A stretch of DNA of 64,000 bases, from assembly GCF_000948415.1 (NCBI RefSeq), contig NZ_JYII01000006.1, positions 248,001 to 312,000 of the forward strand, read 5' to 3'. The position numbers and the translations under genes are program-made. The notes under the pieces were generated by a model. That model ran no database searches. It was not told the origin of the DNA and saw only the letters and a list, made by a program, of their open reading frames with translations. Shown in pieces: positions 29,625 through 39,482 of this stretch. How positions within the stretch are numbered: position 1 is the first letter of the stretch; each line of letters begins with the position of its first letter. The DNA comes from Thalassospira sp. HJ (lineage in GTDB: Bacteria; Pseudomonadota; Alphaproteobacteria; Rhodospirillales; Thalassospiraceae).

Positions 29625-30599
29625 ATGATGCAAAACACAAACATATTCGACACCCCGGACGGCATCGATGCCGTGATCGAACCGATGGATGCCACCGGCT
29701 ATCTCGCCCCTGTGGGCTTTGAGGATCAGCTGGAAGCCGAGCTTGGCGACGTTATTGAACGCCATGACCGCCTGATGTTTGCACCCGGTCCGGAACGGCG
29801 TGTTTTCTGGGCACAAAATGTCTGGCGCAACCCGGTGCGCATTGCCATTCCGTCGATCAAGGGCGCTGCCAAAATCCTGAAATTCAATCAGCGCAACTGG
29901 GCCCTGTTCAAGTTTGACCATTTTTCGCGCGCCAAACTGATCGAAGGGCACCTGCCGCATGTGTCGGCCAAACGTCAGGTCTTTGGTGAACCGGCCCCGA
30001 CCGCACCACTTGGCTCATGGACGCTGATTGATCCCGATACCATCATTGCATCGGCCGATTGTTCCAGCCCGTGGAAAAACGGCGAGGTCGAGTTCGAGGA
30101 AGACAAAGTCACCCCGCCGAACCGTGCGTATCTGAAACTGTGGGAAGCCTTCACGCGTCTTGGTGCCTATCCGCAGGCCGGTGATCGTACCATGGATCTG
30201 GGTGGAAGCCCCGGCGGTTGGACATGGGTTTTGCATGAATTTGGCACCGATGTCATTTCCATCGACAAGGCGCGCCTTGATAGCAAAATCGCCAATCTGC
30301 CGCGCGTTGATTTCCGTCAGGAAAGTGCCTTTGGCCTCAACCCGGAAGAAGTCGGCTATATCGATTGGCTGTGCTCGGACGTGATTTGCTATCCGGATCG
30401 ACTGTTTACACTGGTCAATCAGTGGATGGATGCCGGTATGGCGACCAATTTCATCTGTACCATCAAGCTGCAGGGCGATACGGATTATTCCGCCATCACC
30501 CAGTTTGCCGATATCCCCGGATCAAAGGTCGTGCATTTGTATAACAACAAGCACGAACTGACCTGGATGAAGGTGCCCGGCGTCACCGATCAGGATTGA
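29625..30599 (+). CDS. RlmM-like FtsJ-fold 2'-O-methyltransferase
   Basis: A 324-residue protein with an N-terminal region (about 1-170) and a C-terminal RrmJ/FtsJ fold. The SAM motif is DLGGSPGGWTWVLHEFG (about 190-206), followed by WLCSDV and the catalytic-lysine strand CTIKLQGDT, giving the K-D-K-E pattern of ribose 2'-O-methyltransferases. The closest recognisable relative is RlmM, which modifies 23S rRNA C2498. The ATG pair at 29625/29628 is used because the longer frame starts inside the preceding terminator. It overlaps the convergent GFA gene by 10 bp. Confidence 0.75.
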   Translation: MMQNTNIFDTPDGIDAVIEPMDATGYLAPVGFEDQLEAELGDVIERHDRLMFAPGPERRVFWAQNVWRNPVRIAIPSIKGAAKILKFNQRNWALFKFDHFSRAKLIEGHLPHVSAKRQVFGEPAPTAPLGSWTLIDPDTIIASADCSSPWKNGEVEFEEDKVTPPNRAYLKLWEAFTRLGAYPQAGDRTMDLGGSPGGWTWVLHEFGTDVISIDKARLDSKIANLPRVDFRQESAFGLNPEEVGYIDWLCSDVICYPDRLFTLVNQWMDAGMATNFICTIKLQGDTDYSAITQFADIPGSKVVHLYNNKHELTWMKVPGVTDQD

Positions 30600-31036
30600 T
30601 CGGCAACGGCAGCATTGTCGGCCTTGTCTGATTGATCATGTTGGGGAATTGCCGGATCAAGCGGGTAATAGTCGCCCTTATCAGCACAGTAAATCTGGCC
30701 TGACATTGTCAATGAACTGGTATCGTCGAGCGTTCCGGGCATCACCGCCATGCTCTTTGATCGAACCGGTCGCCAGAAAAGCCCCGTACCACACAGCTTG
30801 CAAAAGCCACGATCGGTCTTGCCCGACATCCGATACCACCGCAATCCATCCTCATCGACCAGGTGCAAATCCTTGCGGTCAAACCGGGCATAGGAGCTGA
30901 CATGGCCGTGCAGTTTGCGACACAGATTACAGTGACACATCACCGGATTGTCGACCTGACCACGGATTTCAAAGCGCACCTTGCCGCAATGACAGCTTCC
31001 TGTGTGGTGATGCTGACTGGCCGTATCTGACGTCAT
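30590..31036 (-). CDS. GFA family (glutathione-dependent formaldehyde-activating-like) protein
   Basis: A 148-residue GFA/CENP-V (Mss4-like) protein. Zinc ligands are visible as CHCGKV near residue 15, MCHCNLCRK (about 33-41) and CKLCGTGLFW (about 79-88). The family binds zinc and glutathione adducts; most members have no demonstrated enzyme activity. The ATG at 31036 has GGGAG 6 nt upstream. It is convergent with the RlmM-like gene (3' overlap of 10 bp) and divergent from nadB. Confidence 0.88.
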   Translation of the reverse strand: MTSDTASQHHHTGSCHCGKVRFEIRGQVDNPVMCHCNLCRKLHGHVSSYARFDRKDLHLVDEDGLRWYRMSGKTDRGFCKLCGTGLFWRPVRSKSMAVMPGTLDDTSSLTMSGQIYCADKGDYYPLDPAIPQHDQSDKADNAAVADQS

Positions 31037-31264
31037 CGGAAACTCCCTTGGTCAAGATGGACTGCGCGATGCAAAGCGGTCTGATGGTAACCTGATCGCA
31101 GGTGCTTGCGCGATGAACAATATCCTTGCCGCGATATTTCATCATACTTTTTCAGACAATTATGTTTGAGATTGGACAAAAGCAGTCCTATTCTGCGCCT
31201 CTGTTCGGAGCCTGATGTTGACGCCACCGCGCCATTTTCCGCCATCTGGCACCGCCCGAAAGTG

Positions 31265-32920
31265 ATGGGAAAAATGTCCGAAAATTCTTTCCAGTATGAT
31301 GTGCTCATCATCGGCAGTGGTGCTGCCGGTTTGTCGACTGCCCTTAAACTTGCCCCGCATGTAAAGGTCGCCGTTCTTTCCAAGGGAAAGGTTGATGATG
31401 GCTCGACCAATTGGGCACAGGGCGGGATTGCCGCCGTGCTTGATGCCGCCGACAGCATCGAAAACCATGTCCGCGATACGCTGGTTGCCGGTGCTGACCT
31501 CTGCAAACGTGAAACCGTTGAATTCGTCGCCACCAATGCGCCAAAGGCGATTGCATGGCTTGATGAACTGGGCATTCAGCTGACCCGTGATCCGAATGGC
31601 GACAACAATCAGCCATTCCATTTGACCCGCGAAGGCGGTCACAGCCACCGGCGCATCGTCCACGCGGCAGATGCAACCGGGCGCGCGGTTCAGACGACGC
31701 TTCAGGGGCAGGCGCTTAATCACCCCAACATCAAGATTTTCGAAAACTATCTGGCGATTGATCTCGTCACTGATCGCAAGTTCGGCGGTGAAGGCCGTCG
31801 CTGCATCGGGGCCTATGCCCTTGATCTTGAAAGCGGGCAGGTCAAATCGTTTAACGCGCGCACAGTGATCCTTGCCACCGGCGGGGCCAGCAAGGTTTAT
31901 CGCTTTACCTCCAACCCGGATGGCTCGACGGGGGATGGTATTGCCATGGCGTGGCGTGCAGGCTGCCGCGTGATGAACATGGAATTCAGCCAGTTCCACC
32001 CGACATGCCTTTATCACCCGCAAGCCAAATCCTTCCTGATTTCCGAGGCCGTGCGCGGTGAAGGCGGCAAGCTGTTGCTGCCCGATGGCACGTGCTTCAT
32101 GGACCGGTTTGATGAACGGGGCGAGCTGGCTCCGCGCGATATTGTCGCCCGCGCAATTGACCATGAGCTCAAGCGTCTGGGTGCGGATTGCGTTTACCTT
32201 GATATCACCCGCAAGGGGCCCGATTTCATCAAGGAACACTTCCCGACCATCTATGAAAATTGCCTGAGCTACGGCATCGACATGACCAAACAACCGATCC
32301 CGGTTGTGCCGGCCGCCCATTACACCTGCGGCGGGGTTTTGACCGATCTGCGCGGGCGCACGGACCTGACCGGGCTTTACGCGATTGGCGAATGTGCCGG
32401 TACCGGCTTACATGGTGCAAACCGGTTGGCATCGAACTCGCTTCTGGAATGCCTTGTGTTTGGTGATGCAGCGGCAAAGGACATTATTGATGCCCTGCCG
32501 GTCGAGGACCACTTCAAACCGATCCCGGCCTGGGATGAAACCGGCATTACCGATTCCGACGAGGAAGTCATTGTTGCCCATAACTGGGAACAGCTGCGCA
32601 ACGTAATGTGGGACTTTGTCGGCATTGTCCGCACCACCAAACGCATGCAGCGCGCCCAGCACCGGGTGGACTTGCTGCTTTCGGAAATTGACGAATATTA
32701 CGGTAACTTCCGTGTCACCAATGACCTGCTTGAACTGCGTAACCTGTCGGTCGTTGCCAAGCTGATCATTCAGTCTGCCCTGTGGCGGCGTGAAAGCCGC
32801 GGTTTGCATTACACCATCGATTATCCGGAACTTGATGAAAGCGGCACTCCGCGCCAGACCATTCTGGTGCCCGAAAACTTCGCCGGTCGCTGGGTGATTT
32901 CCGGTCAGTGGAAAACCTGA
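31265..32920 (+). CDS. nadB: L-aspartate oxidase NadB
   Basis: A 551-residue flavoprotein that oxidises L-aspartate to iminoaspartate, the first step of de novo NAD synthesis. The FAD-binding dinucleotide motif [13 protein letters not shown] lies near residues 15-27. [31 protein letters not shown] and [17 protein letters not shown] are family blocks, and the C-terminal helical domain begins about residue 440. The open frame extends 53 codons upstream without similarity; ATG 31265 or 31274 is the likely start. The MOSC gene follows directly after the stop. nadD is also in this window (40766), but the other NAD genes are not. Confidence 0.95.
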   Translation: MGKMSENSFQYDVLIIGSGAAGLSTALKLAPHVKVAVLSKGKVDDGSTNWAQGGIAAVLDAADSIENHVRDTLVAGADLCKRETVEFVATNAPKAIAWLDELGIQLTRDPNGDNNQPFHLTREGGHSHRRIVHAADATGRAVQTTLQGQALNHPNIKIFENYLAIDLVTDRKFGGEGRRCIGAYALDLESGQVKSFNARTVILATGGASKVYRFTSNPDGSTGDGIAMAWRAGCRVMNMEFSQFHPTCLYHPQAKSFLISEAVRGEGGKLLLPDGTCFMDRFDERGELAPRDIVARAIDHELKRLGADCVYLDITRKGPDFIKEHFPTIYENCLSYGIDMTKQPIPVVPAAHYTCGGVLTDLRGRTDLTGLYAIGECAGTGLHGANRLASNSLLECLVFGDAAAKDIIDALPVEDHFKPIPAWDETGITDSDEEVIVAHNWEQLRNVMWDFVGIVRTTKRMQRAQHRVDLLLSEIDEYYGNFRVTNDLLELRNLSVVAKLIIQSALWRRESRGLHYTIDYPELDESGTPRQTILVPENFAGRWVISGQWKT

Positions 32921-33370
32921 ATGGCCGGCAAAGCAGAACTTATTGGCATCGCCCGCAAAGCACGTTCGCGTGCGCCGATGGAAAGCCTTGATCGCGTAGA
33001 CGTCACAACCGACCTTGGTGTTGATGGCGATTACCGTGGCAAGCTGCGCCGGCGTCAGGTCACTATCCTAGCCGAGGAAGACTGGCACGCGGCATGTACC
33101 GAACTTGGCCAAAATGACATTGCCTGGACGGAACGGCGGGCCAACCTTTTGGTTCGAGGCATTACGTTACCGCGCACCAAGGGAAGCAGGCTTTCGATCA
33201 GCAACGTTGTTTTCGAGATCACCGGCGAAACCGATCCCTGCAATCGCATGGATGATGTTGCCATGGGGCTGCAAGACGCGCTGATGCCCGATTGGCGCGG
33301 CGGGGTGACATGTAGGGTGATTGAAGGCGGGACAATTGCCATCGGTGATCCGGTTGGCGAGAACAGCTAG
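32921..33370 (+). CDS. MOSC domain protein
   Basis: A 149-residue MOSC protein, related to the C-terminal domain of molybdenum cofactor sulfurase and to YiiM-type enzymes. Characteristic segments are GVDGDYRGKLRRRQVTILAEEDW and the conserved cysteine in ITGETDPCNRMD. MOSC domains carry or transfer sulfur at molybdenum centres or reduce N-hydroxylated substrates; the role here is not determined. The ATG follows the nadB stop without a gap, so the two are probably cotranscribed. Confidence 0.9.
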   Translation: MAGKAELIGIARKARSRAPMESLDRVDVTTDLGVDGDYRGKLRRRQVTILAEEDWHAACTELGQNDIAWTERRANLLVRGITLPRTKGSRLSISNVVFEITGETDPCNRMDDVAMGLQDALMPDWRGGVTCRVIEGGTIAIGDPVGENS

Positions 33371-33393
33371 GTCGAAGGTCACCTTGATCAAAA

Positions 33394-33417
33394 GCCGGAA
33401 CCAATTAGAATTCCGGC
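33394..33417. other. Stem-loop after the MOSC gene
   Basis: A 7-bp perfect stem GCCGGAA / TTCCGGC with a 10-nt loop, just after the MOSC gene and before the GAF-GGDEF gene. There is no T-run, so termination is uncertain. Confidence 0.4.
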
Positions 33418-33444
33418 CATAAAAGACAAAACGGGGGAAATCGG

Positions 33445-34515
33445 ATGCACAAGGCAGCACTGCCTGACGACGAGCTTGATCGTCAGAAATCGCTTGAAAG
33501 CATGGGCATCCTGACCAGCGACGCCGACCCGGAACTTGATCGCATCACCCGTGTTGCCCAACGTATTTTCGGCTCCGAGATCGTGGCGATTTCCCTGCTT
33601 GATAACGACCGCCAGTTTTTCAAATCCAACATCAATCAGCCGACGTCTGAAACCCCGCGCGATATTTCGTTCTGCGGCCATGTCATCCACGACAATCAGG
33701 CCTTTGTCGTCGAAGACGCGACTAATGATGACCGGTTTCGCGACAATCCGCTGGTGACCGATGCGCCGTTTGTTCGGTCCTATGCAGGCGTCCCATTGAC
33801 CAACCCGGATGGCTTCAAGATCGGAACCCTGTGTGTGGTTGATACCACCACCCGTCAGTTCAGCACCGAGGACCTTCAGATCCTTGAGGATCTGGGACTT
33901 TGGGCTGAAACCATCATCGCGCTACGTTACGGGGCACGCACCCCGCAACAGGTCTATGACGACCTTGATCCGGCCAAGCAGGAAATGCTGACCGATCCAA
34001 AAACCCGGTCCTGGAATGCGACAGGGATGACGGAATTCCTGCATCGCGAACTGATAAATTCGCGGCTTAAACACACGCCGATTGCGATCTATCGCTTCGA
34101 GATTGATGACCATGAAAACCTTGTCAAAACATATGGCAAGGAAACCATGGAACGCGTTGTCCAGGCCATCGCGTCCGCGGTGACGTCGTCGCTTCGTGAT
34201 CGCGATGTTGTCGGGCGTGTCGACCGCTATGGCTTTGCCTGCCTGATGCCCGGCGCGCGCGAGGAACAGACAAGTTTTCTGGGCTTCAAGCTTTGCGATA
34301 CCGTGCGCGAACAATGCCGGTTTACCGACAACAATGGCGACCCGGTACGCATCACGGTCAGCGTCGGCGCAACCTGGGCCGAACCCGAAGCCAAACGCCA
34401 CAGCAGCGCGCGCGACATCCTCGATATTGCGGGCAGCGCCCTTAAGGTCGCCCGAGAACAGGATATCGAAAATGTCGTGTATCATGCGTTGCCTGTCCCG
34501 GCCGACGCAGGCTAA
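33445..34515 (+). CDS. GAF domain plus degenerate GGDEF domain protein
   Basis: A 356-residue soluble signalling-type protein. The N-terminal GAF domain (about 20-165) includes AISLLDNDRQFFKS, RDISFCGHVIHDNQAFVVED and YAGVPLTNPDGFKIGTLCVVD. The C-terminal part has the GGDEF fold (about 190-345; PIAIYRFEIDDHENL...SVGATWAEP). The GG[DE]EF active-site loop is replaced: VGRVDRYGFACLMP aligns DRYGF to GGDEF. It is therefore expected to lack diguanylate cyclase activity and may act as a c-di-GMP- or GTP-sensing or scaffold protein. ATG has GGGGGAA upstream. Its stop overlaps the convergent DUF4269 gene. Confidence 0.85.
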   Translation: MHKAALPDDELDRQKSLESMGILTSDADPELDRITRVAQRIFGSEIVAISLLDNDRQFFKSNINQPTSETPRDISFCGHVIHDNQAFVVEDATNDDRFRDNPLVTDAPFVRSYAGVPLTNPDGFKIGTLCVVDTTTRQFSTEDLQILEDLGLWAETIIALRYGARTPQQVYDDLDPAKQEMLTDPKTRSWNATGMTEFLHRELINSRLKHTPIAIYRFEIDDHENLVKTYGKETMERVVQAIASAVTSSLRDRDVVGRVDRYGFACLMPGAREEQTSFLGFKLCDTVREQCRFTDNNGDPVRITVSVGATWAEPEAKRHSSARDILDIAGSALKVAREQDIENVVYHALPVPADAG

Positions 34516-35138
34516 TTCCGCGGCACGTCCAATCGTTCACAAAGTTCGGATGGGGATAACTCCGCCAGTTCTGCCAATGCGATATAGGGATCACCGGCCA
34601 ATCCCAGAAGTTTGGCAAAAACCGGTTCGGTTTTAAGGCCGGATTGCTTCAACGCCCGCACGTCATTGGCAAACGCATCCCCCATCACAGACAGAATTCG
34701 GGCTTCGACCAGCATATGGATAAAGCCATATTGCGTCCGCGTCGGGCCATTGGTGGCAAAGATTTCGATGGGAAGACCTTCGCAGTCAAAACAGACGACA
34801 AGGGCCTCGGCCACATGACGGGTGGCATTCCGCAGATGACGACTATAGCCATCAAAACCGCCAAATCGCTCATCGGCAAAGGCGTCGAACGCCGCCAGAT
34901 CAGACACACGGCAAAGAATATCGATATCGGATTCCGGCGTACCAATCGCCAGCGGCAAGGTTCCGACGACCTCCGGATCATAGGCAGCCAGGCTTTCAAG
35001 CACCTGATGACGGCCAAGGATATCGGCCGCCCGCGCACCTTGCGCGGATGCGGCTTTAAGTAACGCCAACCCGGAAAAGCTTTGCGTATCGAGCCCCTCA
35101 GACCAATCCATTACCGTATGGTTCATCTTGAAATTCAT
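34512..35138 (-). CDS. DUF4269 (nucleotidyltransferase-like) protein
   Basis: A protein of about 208 residues matching the DUF4269 family, a nucleotidyltransferase-like fold. The core is VVGTLPLAIGTPESDIDILCRV, in which the D-x-D pair (SDIDIL) resembles the metal-binding aspartates of nucleotidyltransferases. GLPIEIFATNGPTRTQYGFIHM is also conserved. No function is established. The start is uncertain: ATG 35138 or the Met four codons on (35126). Its 3' end overlaps the GAF-GGDEF gene by 4 bp. Confidence 0.75.
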   Translation of the reverse strand: MNFKMNHTVMDWSEGLDTQSFSGLALLKAASAQGARAADILGRHQVLESLAAYDPEVVGTLPLAIGTPESDIDILCRVSDLAAFDAFADERFGGFDGYSRHLRNATRHVAEALVVCFDCEGLPIEIFATNGPTRTQYGFIHMLVEARILSVMGDAFANDVRALKQSGLKTEPVFAKLLGLAGDPYIALAELAELSPSELCERLDVPRN

Positions 35139-35214
35139 TCCGTTTCTTGACCTGCATGCCAAAGCAGGGATAGCTCATATCTGCGCGTACTCACAATGAA
35201 AGCCTCTGGCACAT

Positions 35215-36171
35215 ATGCTTGATATCCTTGCCATTACAACGCCGATCTTCCTGCTTATTGCCATTGGCTATATCGCGGTCTATCGCAACATCGTGCCGCA
35301 ACCGGTCGTACGTGGCATGGGCGCGTTTGTCATCAACTTTGCCCTGCCGTGCCTGTTGATCCGCGCCCTGATCGTTCGTGACATCACAGAAGTGCTTAAT
35401 ACCGACTACCTTGCGGTTTATTGCGCCGGGTCGCTGATCGTATTTGCACTTGGCTATTTCTTTGCCCGCGTTATTGCCAAGAAAAGCCAGCAGAACGCTG
35501 CCCTTCAGGGCATGGGCATGTCGGCCTCAAACAGTGGTTTTGTCGGCTATCCGATTGTCGTGCAATTGCTCGGCCCGACGGCGGCGGTTGCATTGGCCCT
35601 TTGCTTTATCATTGAAAATCTGGTGATTACGCCACTTACCCTGATCCTCGGCGACAGTGCCCAGACAGAGGGTGCAAATCGCTGGCACATTTGGCGCAAG
35701 ACCTTTGTTCGGCTTGGCCGCAACCCGATCATCGTCGCCCTTCTGATCGGTCTTTCCATTTCGGTTTCCGGCATCACCTTGCCCGGCCCGATCTTTTCGG
35801 TCGTGGATATGCTGGCTTCTGCCTCAGGTCCGGTGGCGCTATTTGTCATTGGCGGCGGGCTGGTTGGACTTAAGCTGCGCGGTTTGCGTTTTGACATGGC
35901 GCGCATCGTTTTCGGCAAGCTTGTGCTGCACCCGCTGATCATTTTCCTTTTGCTTGGTCTTGTGCCCGATCTTGATCCGCTGATGAAAATCGCAGCCGTC
36001 ACCTTTGCCTGTGCTCCGATGTTTAGCGTCTATGCCATCTATGGTCAGCGATATGGCCACGAAGGCATGAGTGCCGCTGCCCTGATGGCGGCGACCTTGC
36101 TGTCCTTCATCACCATCAGCATATCGCTTTGGATGCTTGATAGCTCCGCCGCCTTCGGGCCATTGCCCTGA
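35215..36171 (+). CDS. AEC family transporter
   Basis: A 318-residue inner-membrane protein of the auxin efflux carrier family, with about ten membrane helices in two five-helix repeats. The first repeat begins TTPIFLLIAIGYIAVY with NFALPCLLIRAL. GMSASNSGFVGYPIVVQLLG is the conserved crossover helix. Bacterial AEC proteins move carboxylates such as malate or malonate; the substrate cannot be read from sequence. It ends immediately beside the convergent YHYH protein gene. Confidence 0.92.
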   Translation: MLDILAITTPIFLLIAIGYIAVYRNIVPQPVVRGMGAFVINFALPCLLIRALIVRDITEVLNTDYLAVYCAGSLIVFALGYFFARVIAKKSQQNAALQGMGMSASNSGFVGYPIVVQLLGPTAAVALALCFIIENLVITPLTLILGDSAQTEGANRWHIWRKTFVRLGRNPIIVALLIGLSISVSGITLPGPIFSVVDMLASASGPVALFVIGGGLVGLKLRGLRFDMARIVFGKLVLHPLIIFLLLGLVPDLDPLMKIAAVTFACAPMFSVYAIYGQRYGHEGMSAAALMAATLLSFITISISLWMLDSSAAFGPLP

Positions 36172-37266
36172 TTAACGCGGCGGCGGTCCGAATTTCGGAC
36201 GCTGCCCCGGGAAGCCGCCACCCGGTGGCGGACCACGCCGATCACCGCCCAGACCGGCACCTGGCCCACCACCTGTACCACCTGGCCCCATACCGCCCTG
36301 CCCCTTGGCAAAACTGCGATCGGGCATCCCGGCCAACAGGCGCGGAATAAACGGGAAACTTTCCGTCACGAAATAGGCATAGGTGCCGTTGGGATATTCT
36401 GGTGTCACGGTTTCACGCCCATTGGCCTCATCAAGGTCGCCCAGCCCCTGGACATATTCGAAATCCTCGCCATAGGTGCCATCATATGTGCCACCCGGCC
36501 CGTTCGGACGTGTGCCGGACTTCACCCGCCACGAACTGCGCACTGCCACAACGGACGAGGCCGGATCATTGGGATTGGAATAACCAAACATCGCATAGAT
36601 CGGGAAGCCGTCAGCCGCAAAGCCAATACGAATGGAATGCTGATCGGGCGACCAGCTTTTAATCAGCCCCTTGGGCAGTCCGTGGTAGTGATAGGTGCCG
36701 TCTGGCTGGACATGAGCGTTATTCTGATCAAGGCCGAGATCGACCGTTGGTGAAATAGCCTCGTAGCGCCAGCCGGATTGACGATCGCGTTGCCAGAACT
36801 CGGCGGTATAGGGATCAAACGGTACGCCATTGACCGCCACACCAAATGACATGTGATCAATTGATGAAAACCGTCCGGCTTTCGCCGGGTTCAGCGGCAA
36901 GCGAAATTCAAGCGACTGCGCCTTGATGGAGTTTGGATTCTTGCTGTTTGGAAAACTGCCGGTCGCGTGGTCCGGGATCGCGTTGGAATTGATATAGCGG
37001 TAACGACCGTCTTCGCGCATGCTGACTTCGTTTGAAACCGCCCATGCCGGCTTGGTCGGATTAAGAACCATCCCGGCAAGCGGCAGCATCCCCATCCCCA
37101 CCAGAATGTTGCGGCGCATGCGATCAACTTCTTCGCGCGTATCGCCGGCATAATCACCTTCATCCATCGGCTCATGATGGTGATGATGGTCATGGCTATG
37201 AACGTGATGGTGTTCTGATGACGCTCCCTCAAGCGCGTGCAGATCGCTTCGTGTTAATTTCGGCAC
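36172..37266 (-). CDS. YHYH domain protein with His-rich N-terminus, probably exported
   Basis: A 364-residue protein. Order: short N-terminus with a histidine cluster (HHHVHSHDHHHHH, about 19-31); a twin-arginine-like membrane/export segment (MRRNILVGMGMLPLAGMVL, about 50-70); the YHYH domain (HVQPDGTYHYHGLP and FAADGFPIYAMFGYS); and a Gly/Pro-rich tail ending RPKFGPPPR. The domain occurs in secreted proteins of unknown function. GTG at 37266 has GGGGGAA 6 nt upstream and is preferred to longer frames. The His cluster suggests metal binding. It is directly downstream of an Atm1-type exporter on the same strand. Confidence 0.8.
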   Translation of the reverse strand: MPKLTRSDLHALEGASSEHHHVHSHDHHHHHEPMDEGDYAGDTREEVDRMRRNILVGMGMLPLAGMVLNPTKPAWAVSNEVSMREDGRYRYINSNAIPDHATGSFPNSKNPNSIKAQSLEFRLPLNPAKAGRFSSIDHMSFGVAVNGVPFDPYTAEFWQRDRQSGWRYEAISPTVDLGLDQNNAHVQPDGTYHYHGLPKGLIKSWSPDQHSIRIGFAADGFPIYAMFGYSNPNDPASSVVAVRSSWRVKSGTRPNGPGGTYDGTYGEDFEYVQGLGDLDEANGRETVTPEYPNGTYAYFVTESFPFIPRLLAGMPDRSFAKGQGGMGPGGTGGGPGAGLGGDRRGPPPGGGFPGQRPKFGPPPR

Positions 37267-37356
37267 CGGACTTCCCCCAAAACCAGTTGCGACGTCATCC
37301 CCATTATTTGGCGATGACGTCGCAAGGTTCCAGTACAAACTTGCCGTACGGTGCAA

Positions 37357-39231
37357 TCAGCTGGGAATTTCGCCCGCATGGGCAAGGATTTCCTGTGCCT
37401 CGCGGATTTCCTGTTGCTGTGCCCACATCTCGGCATAAAGGCCATCACGATCGAGCAATTCCTGATGACGGCCCCGTTCGGCCACCTGCCCGTCGCGCAG
37501 GACAATGATTTCATCGGCATCAATCACGGTGGACAAACGGTGGGCAATAATTAGCGTGGTATGGCCGCGCGACACATCGCGAAGTGCTTGCTGGATATCC
37601 TTTTCAGTCCTTGTATCAAGGGCCGATGTTGCTTCGTCAAAGATCATGATTTTCGGGCGTTTTAGCAACATGCGCGCAATCGACACACGTTGCTTTTCAC
37701 CGCCTGACAGCTTCAAACCGCGCTCACCGACCATGGTTTTGAAGCCTTCGGGCAGACCGGCGATAAAGCCGTCAATACTGGCAAGCTTGGCGGCCTTTTC
37801 AATCTCGTCCTGCTCCGCACCCGGGCGGCCATAGGAAATGTTATAGGCAATGGTATCGTTAAACAGGACGGTGTCCTGCGGCACGATGCCGATCTCGCGC
37901 CGAAGCGAGTTTTGCGTTACGTCGCGGATGTCCTGATCATCAATCGTGATCTTGCCGCCCGACACGTCATAGAAACGGAACATCAATCGGGTCAGGGTTG
38001 ATTTACCCGCCCCGCTCGGCCCAACAACCGCAACGGTTTTGCCCGCCGGGACCTCGAAACTGACACCCTTCAGGATCTTGCGATCCGGGTTATAGGAGAA
38101 ATGCACATCCTCAAACCGGATCGCGGCATTCCCGCAAGCAAGCCCCTTGGCGTCAGACTTGTCTTCGACTTCCTTTTCAACGTCCAGCAATGAGAACATG
38201 CGTTCCATATCGGTCAGCGACTGTTTGATCTGGCGATAGACAAAACCAAGGAAGTTAAGCGGCATGTAAAGCTGGAGCAGATAGGTGTTCACCAGAACGA
38301 AGTCACCGACCGTCATGCTGCCGTCCTTCACGCCCTGGGCTGCCAGCAACATGTTGAGAACCAAGCCCACCGCAATGATCGCGCCCTGCCCGACATTAAG
38401 CTTCGAAAGCGAGACTTGCGACTGCACAGCAGCGACTTCATAGCCGCGCAATGCCTTGTCATATCGGGTCGATTCATGGGCTTCGTTGTTGAAGTATTTG
38501 ACCGTCTCGTAATTGATCAGGCTGTCGATCGCCTTGGTGTTGGCCTCGTCATCGCGCTTGTTCATTTCGCGACGGAACTTCATGCGCCATTCGGTGACCA
38601 CCAGCGTGAAAACGATATAGATCACGATGGTGGTAAAGGTAATCAGCGCAAACCAGACATCATAAAGCGCCCACAAAATGATCGAGACCATGACGATCTC
38701 AAGCAAGGTCGGCAGGATATTGAACAGCATGAAGGACAGCAAAAATTCAATGCCCTTCACCCCACGTTCAATCGCCCGCGAAAGCCCGCCCATCTGCCGA
38801 TCAAGATGGAAGCGCAGCGACAAGCCATGCAGATGTTCAAAAACGCTGAGCGCCGATCTGCGGATCGCACGTTGGGCCACCTTGGCAAAGACCGCATCGC
38901 GCATCTCGCCAAAGGCCGAAACAAGAATGCGCACAAGGCCATAGCCAACAATCAGGGCGACCGGCACAACGATCAAGGCTGTGGTATCGGTCGATCCGGA
39001 CTGGGCCGCGTTTGCTGCCGCATCACCGGCCTTGTCGCCACCGCCAAGTGCGTCGACCGCGTATTTATAAAGTACGGGGATATAGACATTGGCGACCTTG
39101 GCCCCGACCAGAAACAGCAGGGCCATAACAACGCGGCCTTTAAGCTCTGCCTCGCCGCGCGGCCATAAATAGGGCAGGAACGTCTTGATGACGCCGAACT
39201 CTGCTCGCGCAGTCGGCTGATCAGAACCCAT
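37357..39231 (-). CDS. ABC transporter, Atm1/heavy-metal exporter type (fused TMD-NBD)
   Basis: A 624-residue half-transporter. The six-helix membrane domain (about 25-320) is followed by a nucleotide-binding domain with Walker A GPSGAGKST (Lys410), signature LSGGEKQRVSIAR and Walker B IMIFDEATSALD. Atm1 features are INYETVKYFNNEAHE and LNFLGFVYRQIKQSLTDMERMF. Bacterial Atm1 homologues export glutathione conjugates or metal complexes. ATG at 39231 is used; a 38-codon upstream extension has no similarity. The His-rich YHYH gene follows 90 bp downstream. proA is divergent. Confidence 0.93.
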   Translation of the reverse strand: MGSDQPTARAEFGVIKTFLPYLWPRGEAELKGRVVMALLFLVGAKVANVYIPVLYKYAVDALGGGDKAGDAAANAAQSGSTDTTALIVVPVALIVGYGLVRILVSAFGEMRDAVFAKVAQRAIRRSALSVFEHLHGLSLRFHLDRQMGGLSRAIERGVKGIEFLLSFMLFNILPTLLEIVMVSIILWALYDVWFALITFTTIVIYIVFTLVVTEWRMKFRREMNKRDDEANTKAIDSLINYETVKYFNNEAHESTRYDKALRGYEVAAVQSQVSLSKLNVGQGAIIAVGLVLNMLLAAQGVKDGSMTVGDFVLVNTYLLQLYMPLNFLGFVYRQIKQSLTDMERMFSLLDVEKEVEDKSDAKGLACGNAAIRFEDVHFSYNPDRKILKGVSFEVPAGKTVAVVGPSGAGKSTLTRLMFRFYDVSGGKITIDDQDIRDVTQNSLRREIGIVPQDTVLFNDTIAYNISYGRPGAEQDEIEKAAKLASIDGFIAGLPEGFKTMVGERGLKLSGGEKQRVSIARMLLKRPKIMIFDEATSALDTRTEKDIQQALRDVSRGHTTLIIAHRLSTVIDADEIIVLRDGQVAERGRHQELLDRDGLYAEMWAQQQEIREAQEILAHAGEIPS

Positions 39232-39482
39232 ATTTTTCAAAACCTTATCCCCAATCAGGTACCGAACGGCATTGCGGTATGCGCACGGCATGTCATGTCT
39301 TTGTGTCATCAACAGATGGACCGCCGCGTCCTGTTTGGCAAGCATTCAGCGCGCTTTATGCATTCAAGGACATTGCAGATAGCGGGTTTGACGTCTATTT
39401 TGCCAATTTGTTGATAAAATCTCAGAACAAACGGCCCAATGCGTTTTGCACAGGCCGAACACAAAGGAACGGAACCAGGACC

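Noticed and set aside
31160-32320. A 386-codon minus-strand frame
   Set aside because: It is opposite nadB, which is well supported. No start context or family similarity.
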